DNA of 64,000 nt, from contig CM067504.1 of assembly GCA_034509495.1 (NCBI GenBank), positions 40,207,083 to 40,271,082 on the forward strand, read 5' to 3'. The translations under genes and the position numbers were made by a program. Source of the DNA: Acestrorhynchus altus. Lineage: Eukaryota > Chordata > Actinopteri > Characiformes > Acestrorhynchidae. Shown here piece by piece: positions 57,076-64,000 of this stretch. The notes beneath the pieces are model-generated. The model saw only the letters and a list, made by a program, of their open reading frames with translations. It did no database searches and was not told where the DNA came from. Each line of letters opens with the position of its first letter. Position 1 is the stretch's first letter.

Positions 57076-60000
57076 TCAGCAAGCCTTGGTCAGGTCAGTG
57101 GGCAGGTCTGTTGTGGACATGCGGTACTGGATCTTGGTGTTGGTGATTGCGCCGTGCTTCTGCCGAAGGTGCAGCCGCAGCTGACTCTTGTGGCGAAAGT
57201 GCAAGTTGCATTTCTCACACTGCGGAAGAAAAAGAGGACAAACTTCAGTGGCCTGGACAAATATTGAGCAAACGATGGAGTTTATTGGAGTTTGTAAGAG
57301 TTGGGCCCTTGCTTTGACCACTGCAGATTAAGCCCTTAGACGCTGTATGTTCTTAAACGTCAGTTTTTCCACTCTTATCACAATTATTCTGACAATAACG
57401 TGGTTTTTAAATGTCCCTAAATGCGAATCCTGTGGGACGTTAAATAACTGTGTCAAAAACAGCATTAAAAGTAAGGTTCAGTGGCTTAAACAGGCTCTTA
57501 AGGATCTCACTTTGCTCAGGGAACCGTGTGCCGGGTACTCACATGATAGGGCTTTTCTCCCGTGTGTATGCGCAGGTGACTCTTGAGGGTCTGCAGGTGT
57601 CGGAAGCGAGTGCCACAGATTTCACAGGGATATGGCTTCTCTCCGGTGTGGATCAGAACGTGGGCGCGCAGGTGAGCGACCTGGCCGCAGAACATTAAGG
57701 CCATTTAATTCACACCGCAAAGCACATGGCTGTACATGTTCCACATGATGCTGTTCTATTGCTTAGTACCTGAACAAAACGAGCGCCGCATGTCTCGCAC
57801 TTGTATGGCTTCTCTCCAGAGTGAATGCGCGTATGGGTCTTGAGGTTAGCTGGTCGATTGAACTGTGCACCACAAATGTTGCACCGGTACGGCTTTTCTC
57901 CTGTAGCGTGGACAAAGAGACCAAAAAAAGATCAGGCACGGATCGGGAAACGGCTCCCGAAAAAAAATTCAATGGATTCGTTTTTTGTACCTGTGTGAAC
58001 TGTCTTATGGCTGGCGAGGTTTCCCTTATAACGGAATGCTGCTTGGCACCGGTCACATTTGTATGGCTTGTCACTGTGGACCTGAAGCATGTGGCGTTTC
58101 AAAACCTCCTCTTCTGCAAATTTGGAGTCGCATTCGTTGCAGAAGTATGTACCGTTTTCTGCAAAGTCAAGAAAGGCACAGAAGACAAATACAAAATTAA
58201 GCAAAGCCACGTCTAAGCGGTTACGGTCATCGCGACCTCACTTCAATTAAAGGGTATCAGGGCTTAAGCTCAAGCAGTAAGAAGCAATGTGCGAACGAAT
58301 GGCTCACCACAGCTGGAGTCGGAGTACTCAGAGTGCAGCTCAGACATTTCCTCGGTAAGACGCGAGCCGGGAGTGTTGGGACAGACGTCTGAGTGCTGCG
58401 GGGACTGCGAGCCGCAGGAGGTGCACTTTAAATGGCTCATATAAAGAGAAGAGTGGCTGTCACCGTTCCTCTGTGATCCTTCCAGAGTTCTGCAGAAGAG
58501 AAAATGTGAAGGGTTTGTTTTTATCTCGCTCTTTTCTTTTTTCCCGCCTTTTCACTGGAGCAAATGCAGCCACGACTGGCATTCTCACACTCGTTTTTGG
58601 GGTGTTTGATGAATTTCACACGTCCTAGCTAAGAAGGTAAATCCTCACTGTGCAATAAGAGGATTGGAATGGATGAAGAAAAATTCAATCTGGGTTTTTA
58701 GAGGTAGTGGGAGGGGAAGGTGCCGCAGAATGCTGGCAATTGGGTTCTCCACATCACTGCATAGAAAAGCTAGGTGGCATGACCAGTTTAGGTGCGCAGA
58801 TCACTGGACGTGGTTTTTGCTGCCATGCGTTAAAGAACGACAGAATCTGACGCATTGCTAGGCTTGTTTATATGCATTTCAAGTGTGAACAGAATTGCGT
58901 GCCTTCAGACTGAGATTTGACCAATTCGAACGAGGAGGAGAGCTCGTTAGTGAGGCCAGGAGGTGGCTTTCCTTGCAGATACTATCTCTCAAGACTCAAG
59001 ACTACAGTGTTTGTACAGTAATGATGGGTGTATATGATTGGCACACATCATAACGTTGTTTTACTCTTGCAATATAATACCAATACTTTATAATATTATT
59101 AATAATAATAAATCAACACTAAATCAACGATCCCGTAAATCATAAGGAGTCTTGTTTTCTAGTGAAGTCAGTCTGAAAAACACCTCAATAACTAAGACTA
59201 ATAAACACATCGCCTTCGGGACAACGGAGGAACGCGCTCACCTGTTGATGATATTGTTGAGACGGCTGGCTTGGGGCACAGTGAAGTCATCGCCGTGGTC
59301 ACTCAACTTTGTGTTGGTAGCCTGCGAGTCTGGGTGGTCGGTCTCAGAAGTCGGATGGAAAGCAGGGAGTCCCAGCCGCTGTGGTGAGCGCATCTCGGGG
59401 TCGTGGGGACTGCTGTCCTCCTCCTTGGTGCTCTGGTTGAGGACGATAAATTTGTACTTTTTCCAGTTGCGAGCCTTAGGGTCCTGTGTGCCTTGCAATG
59501 TCGGAGGCTGCGAAGCTTGGGAGAGGGCAGCGTTCTTGCTGCTGCTCGACTCGGTTGGAGAGTTGGGCTGGCAGTCCGACTTCAGAGGGCTCTGGGGGCT
59601 GCTCATCAGTGTCTTGCGGCCACTGGAGGGCATGCCCATGGAGTAGTGTTGGTGGGTCAAGTCCTCTTCAGACAGAGGCCCCTGCTCTTTACCCAGCTCC
59701 CTCTGTTGCTCCTGGACAAGACCAACCATCCCGTGCTTTCTAGAGCTCATTCCGATGGACTGCACCAGCCCTTCCAGGCTCTCCCTCTTCATCTCTTCGT
59801 TCCTGCCCAGCTCCCGGGAAGAGTAGGGGCCAGTGTGGCAAGCACTCGAAGCAGTGCTGCGTCCGTAGTCTGCCAGCATGGAACTGGTACCGTCGGCTGG
59901 AGAGCAGAGTTTGTGTTGAATGGGGCCTCCTTTGGAGAAATCGGGAAAGGTATTTTTGGAATCTGTCAGCTTGCAGAGAGGGAAAGGGAAACCCTGCATG

Positions 60001-60679
60001 GGGAACTGGCCATAGAGGTGATATGAGCTGCTGGGAGCGTTAACTCCATTGAATATGCCAGCTCCATAAGGCCTCCCGTCTCTGAAAGGTCCTGCTCGCC
60101 CTGGTATGTTCTCCACCACCTCGTGAGGCCTGTAACCGTGAACATCTTGAGATAAAAGTAGAGGGCTGACCAGGAAGTCCTCTCTGGGCAGTTTCATTGA
60201 GGAGTCACTGCAGGGGGAAAATAAACCCATTATAACCAGTCCTGAACGGCACAGTTAGAGATGGACACTTCTTGACTAAGTCATTGGAGGCGATTGCCAG
60301 CAACGGTCCCGTTCCTACAAGGTCACATGACCGTGAGAGTGTGTACTTGGAAGTGGACTTGAGAGAGTCATTCCTGATGCTTACCTGGACTTAATGAATC
60401 TGTGGCAGGTGTCAACGACATGGTCCATCTGCAGGTAGATGGCTGTGTTCATGACGGCCATAATGAGGCTCTCCTTCAGCGTGAGACGAGAAGTGTACAT
60501 GAACTCCAAAAGAATGGCGAAACCCTCTGGGTCAACCTTCGGGTCCAGGCTGATGGCATTCAGGTTGCATTTTAGCGAGTCGGTGAATATTGTGTAGAAG
60601 AGCCCGCTGTAGAAAGACGGCATAAGCAAGCTTTAGAATTCGAGACGTCCCTGAATATGCACTGTACAAAGGACACACA

Positions 60680-60717
<38 letters not shown>

Positions 60718-60899
60718 GTGAACAGCACTGAAATGCACCTGCATGCCATGAGGACCGTTTTGTGAGCGCGAAACTGCTGTCTGTTGACCAGAATGGTGAC
60801 ATCTGTGAGAATATCTCTGCTGCGCAGCCGGTTCAGGTTGAGCAGGACGTCGCTTGCGTGGCGCGTGAACTGGATGCAGCTGTCTGCTGCACAAGACAT
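57076..60899 (-). CDS. bcl6: Transcriptional repressor BCL6 (BTB/POZ zinc-finger protein)
   Basis: Eight coding exons on the minus strand, given high to low: 60899-60739, 60606-60385, 60207-59242, 58489-58308, 58158-57991, 57900-57770, 57680-57543 and 57219-57076. All are in phase, 703 residues (human 706). The ATG lies 11 bases into an exon whose acceptor is at 60911-60912. The BTB domain (residues 1-130) contains SCIQFTRHASDVLLNLNRLR, FRAHKTVLMACSGLF and MYTSRL. The middle carries VSP-type SSPQSPLKSDCQPNSPTES and WKKYKFIVLN, the KKYK motif near residue 377 as in human. Six zinc fingers follow (about 514-685): a first CNECDSKF finger, then five fingers nearly identical to mammals, up to KCNLHFRHKSQLRLHLRQKH. 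The end is LTKAC. Bcl6 binds DNA in the nucleus and recruits SMRT/NCOR/BCOR through the BTB dimer. Fish have several bcl6 paralogues; KKYK and length favour bcl6a over bcl6b. Confidence 0.95.
58500..59230. other. bcl6 intron 3, no other gene
   Basis: Between the large exon (59242) and the exon at 58308-58489. AT-rich near 59050-59130 with ATT/AAT runs. Nothing else was recognised. Confidence 0.4.
60676..60716. repeat. (CA)n microsatellite in the first coding-region intron of bcl6
   Basis: CA repeats about 20 bases from the bcl6 donor at 60738. The Cys/Val-rich minus-strand frames here are artefacts. Confidence 0.9.
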
Positions 60900-60910
60900 T
60901 TTGTCAAGAT

Positions 60911-61817
60911 CTGAAAAAGAAACATATGTTTGAGTTTCGGGTGTGCTTTTGGTGGAATACGTGGTATATACTGGAAATGCAAACGCTAAAGGATGTGGGC
61001 TGGCCAGTTCTTTTTGCCCTGCCTTCGATGTGACATTACAAACACCCAGAGCAATGAAAAAACACACATCGGTGCAGTTCCATGTGTTTGCTGTCGACAG
61101 TCTGTGATGTGAACAATGTCACTGCAAATGTCTCCAGTACACCTGTATATTGTCACTGGTTTCAGTCACAAGTGGACAGGGAAAGGTACGCTGTCCAAAT
61201 GTACCAGCATCCCGTGTAGGGGATTAATAGAACTGCAGTATTCAACGAAGCAGCTCCTGCTGTACACTACAATACTACAATAAACAAAGCACCATCCACT
61301 GTGGTTCTCTCAGTTGTCCACTAGGTGGTGCTGAAGGATCAATAATGTTGGCAAATAAAGTTGGACGCCAATTCCCGAGTGGAAAGATCATGTTTTATTT
61401 GATCACAGCCTTGGAAATGATCCGAAGGTTCAAAACATCCCATTAAACAGCTCCATTAACTTCCTTTAACCCAAATGCATTAAAGTACACCGTTCAGAAC
61501 AGTGTTCCACCTTAAGTGGATGCATCCGAAGTTAACTCTGCTTTAACCTGCTGTAAGACCGGCCTGTTTACCTGCTTCTCTCAGGGAACTTAATGATGGA
61601 GGAGAGGAGCCCTCTTCTGCTGACCGATCATCTCAGCAGTTTTCCACCAATCAAACGCTACATTAAGGGGCAGACCAGTTTAGTCGTGCCACTGGGAATA
61701 AATCGGGCAGTAAGCATTTCTTACATGTTGAACATTTCGTATCCGCTCTGAGCCAGATTCCGTTTCAGTGTGAAGTCACACCATCAGTGTCCTCTCTCAC
61801 TAACCTACATTCTGTGC

Positions 61818-61863
<46 letters not shown>

Positions 61864-62050
61864 TGATGAAACAGGCAGATCTCATTCTCATCAGTGTCAT
61901 CAGCATTAGGACCTGAAGCCCCTCCAAAGAGCACGGTTGAGGAACCCAGAGGAACCCTGAGGAACCCCACAACATGTAAACAAACACACCAACACACAAC
62001 TACATCAAGCAACTCTCTCTTTCCACTTTTTGCCAGTTCCCAATTTTCCG
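60911..62050. other. bcl6 5' intron
   Basis: No coding signal. (GT)n lies at 61820-61854. Acceptor AG (CT at 60911-60912 on +) marks the start of the exon carrying the ATG, so transcription starts further right. Confidence 0.45.
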
Positions 62051-62059
62051 GCTCACGCC

Positions 62060-62320
62060 GCACACTACAGCGTATTCTTCAGGGGTTCTCCACTGAAGGG
62101 TTCTAGAATTTAGCACCGTGACCCCTCAAACAACCCTTTGCATGGAGAACGGGCTGCAGAGGGTTCCACATAGAACCTTTGTGGTCAGCTTCATCGCTAC
62201 AGTACCAGAACCCATTCTAGAACCTTTTTGGTGCTATAGGGGAGCTTTTCGCAGCAGCCTTCGCCACGGCAAGCCCCCATTCATCATGCAAAGGGTTCTA
62301 GATAGAGGAACCCTGGTTTT
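62060..62320. repeat. Palindromic GGTTCT/AGAACC MITE-like element
   Basis: 'ggggttctccactgaagggtt', 'gggttccacatagaaccttt', 'ccattctagaacctttttgg' and 'aaagggttctagatagag' recur in alternating orientation, related to 30725-30990 and 54640-54740. Confidence 0.5.
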
Positions 62321-62446
62321 TGAGGGTGAAGCACACGTGCACACATCCATACAGATGTGCAGGCAGGTGACACACATCAGTGAGTCATCTGTATAACTTT
62401 CTCCTTCCTCAGCTCGTTGCTGCCCCTTCAGCCCCTCCTGCCCTCA

Positions 62447-62971
62447 TACACCCGCACACACACCCGCATACACACACACACACACACGCACACGCAACTT
62501 TGCCGCTCCGTCCAGGAATAGCACGCGGAGCCGGTGCGCGCGCGTTCTCTCACACACCCACCACCCACACACCCACACACACACACACACACACACACGA
62601 CCCCCTTCCTAAATGCCAAAGTGTGGTGAAGGAGCTCGAGAGCGCTTTCCGAGCGGCAGCGTGGAAGTGGCACACACTCGCACGCACACACACACACACA
62701 CACAGGCGCGCGCGCCCCTGTTTTGCGCCTGTACTTGCTGCAGGAACTCGTATCTCGCGCGGCTCGTTCGGAGCGCGGGTTGAGGCGGCTTTATTGCGGC
62801 GCTTGTTATTAAAGGCGCAAAAGCCGCGCGCGCAGCCGCCCGGGAGCGCAAAACACACGCTGCTCCACAGCCCACCACAATCATCAGAACCATCAGAACC
62901 ACCACCATCAGAACCATCACAACCGCCAGAACAGAACCACAACCATTATAACCAGCACAACCATTATCACC

Positions 62972-63019
<48 letters not shown>

Positions 63020-63188
63020 TGTGCATGGACAAACACACACAGAGACACACACACACACATATATACACACACACACTTTCTTAACACAGTCTTAACTTCA
63101 TGTTTTGACCACCTTTAAGAAAAACAAACAAAACACGGCTCCCCCGGAGCGCGCGCCACCCTGCAGTACAGCCCCCAAACTCAAGCCC

Positions 63189-63219
<31 letters not shown>

Positions 63220-63220
63220 T
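62447..63220. repeat. Cluster of (CA)n tracts and an (AAT)n tract
   Basis: (CA)n patches at 62452-62495, 62566-62598, 62674-62703, 63032-63075 and 63192-63220; (AAT)n at 62972-63018. GC-rich unique DNA lies between (for example 62700-62860). Long His/Thr/Arg frames are repeat translations. Confidence 0.85.
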
Positions 63221-63277
63221 CAGCCAACGGTGCATTTCAGCCCGGCTGGATCTGCATGTGACAGCCCGGTCCAGCAC

Positions 63278-63484
63278 TCATCTGCCCCTGTCTGAGCTGC
63301 CCCTCTATCACCTGCCCCGGTCTGAGCTGCCCCTCTATCATCTGCCCCTGTCTCAGCTGCCCCTGTCTCAGCTGCCCCTCAATCATCTGCCCCTGAATCA
63401 GCTGCCCCTGTCTCAGCTGCCCCTCTATCATCTGCCCCTGTCTCAGCTGCCCCTCTATCATCTGCCCCTGTCTCAGCTGCCCCA
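63278..63484. repeat. 15/30-bp minisatellite (CTGCCCCTGTCTCAG and CTGCCCCTCTATCAT units)
   Basis: About 13 units of 15 bases alternating in higher-order 30-base pairs, upstream of bcl6. The open frames on both strands (LPLYHLPLSQ; QGQMIEGQLR) result from a repeat length divisible by three and are not taken as genes. Confidence 0.85.
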
Positions 63485-63654
63485 CAGACAGTGTCAGAAG
63501 CTCCTCCGCCGCCGCGTTAAAGATCAGAAAGAGAAGAATCTGATTCCCCCAAAAAAATCATCACCTGCTCGAGCTTTCCTAGAAACTTCTTGCATCACCA
63601 CTTCTAAGAAGCGCAGTTCTAAGAATCAGCGCAGCTCAATTCTCGGAATTTGAG

Positions 63655-63900
63655 CTGGAGACCGAACCACTGCGGCGGGGCGGGGGTGTGCGCGCTGCCC
63701 GGCGGCCGGCCCGCGCCTCTGCCCGGCGGCCCGCTGTCCGGCCCGCGGCTGTGCCCGAGCCAAGAGAAGCGCCGCGTTTGGAGAAGCGCCGTTTGAAAGC
63801 GTCCGGATCGGCGCTGATCTGCGCTGCGCGGCGGGACTGAGCGCTGCGGCTCCCCCGCGCAGTGGACTGCGCCAGACTCAGACAGTCACGTGGGCTGAGA
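63655..63900 (-). promoter_or_regulatory. bcl6: CpG-rich region, possible bcl6 promoter/first exon
   Basis: A dense GC and CpG stretch (GCGGCGGGGC, GGCGGCCGGCCCGCG, GAAGCGCCG) in otherwise AT-rich DNA, upstream of bcl6 on its coding strand and 2.8 kb from the ATG exon. No TATA box or defined start was seen. It could also serve a divergent gene to the right of the window. Confidence 0.35.
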
Positions 63901-63966
63901 GAGCTGCCAGCCTCCAAATACTCCCAAACTAATTTACTGTTACACAAGCAGAAGTGTGTGTTCATT

Positions 63967-63968
<2 letters not shown>

Positions 63969-64000
<32 letters not shown>
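63969..64000 (+). repeat. (TC)n microsatellite at window edge
   Basis: TC dinucleotides run off the right end of the window. Confidence 0.9.

Noticed and set aside
59403..60026. 207-codon plus-strand open frame over bcl6
   Set aside because: It is the antisense shadow of the large bcl6 exon, which has clear family motifs on the minus strand.
63105..63653. 182-codon frame on + and 82-codon frame on - with Leu-Pro or Gln-Gly repeats
   Set aside because: Both arise from a 15-base repeat unit, which leaves all frames open; no start context or homology.
1..64000. CRISPR arrays, operons, phage or bacterial elements
   Set aside because: The window is vertebrate nuclear DNA with spliced genes; the tandem arrays lack the repeat-spacer pattern.

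Overview
The window is nuclear DNA of a teleost fish, most likely an ostariophysan/otophysan (characin- or catfish-like). The genes have many short exons with GT-AG introns, their proteins are recognisable vertebrate orthologues, and the spaces between them hold fish-type DNA-transposon relics, tRNA-derived SINEs and many microsatellites. The organism call is inference; no species can be named from sequence alone. All exon models were built by eye from splice signals, reading-frame phase and remembered family sequences.

Layout, left to right. (1) 1-6834, + strand: the last 14 exons of an unconventional myosin VII tail (end of SH3, second MyTH4, second FERM). It is called myo7b because gpr17 follows, as on human 2q14.3. 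One intron is a U12-type AT-AC intron. (2) 6.8-14.5 kb: non-coding, with a possible 5' non-coding exon of gpr17 near 9.6 kb. (3) 14568-15587, +: single-exon coding region of gpr17, 339 codons. (4) 15.6-22.2 kb: repeats, then a purine/pyrimidine-rich stretch with clustered ETS-like motifs just upstream of inpp5d. (5) 22225-44386, +: inpp5d (SHIP1). All 27 coding exons join in phase to an open frame of 1116 residues with SH2, 5-phosphatase, C2 and two NPXY motifs. (6) 46400-49061, +: lsm2, 95 residues, whose first coding exon is only the ATG. (7) About 50.2-53.5 kb, +: an unidentified gene; four or five small exons join in phase and end in an acidic, Ser-rich tail. (8) 60899-57076, - strand: bcl6, 8 coding exons, 703 residues, BTB plus six zinc fingers, with a long 3' UTR to about 55.78 kb and a GC-rich, repeat-laden upstream region to the window's right edge.

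The genes do not form an operon-like unit. Shared themes are limited: inpp5d (phosphoinositide signalling in blood cells) and bcl6 (lymphoid repressor) are both haematopoietic regulators, gpr17 is a nucleotide/leukotriene-like receptor of the oligodendrocyte lineage, myo7b is an epithelial brush-border motor and lsm2 is a housekeeping RNA-binding subunit. The points most worth a second look are the unidentified 50-53 kb gene, the AT-AC intron in myo7b, microsatellites that abut inpp5d splice sites, and the ETS-motif cluster between complementary TC and GA tracts upstream of inpp5d.
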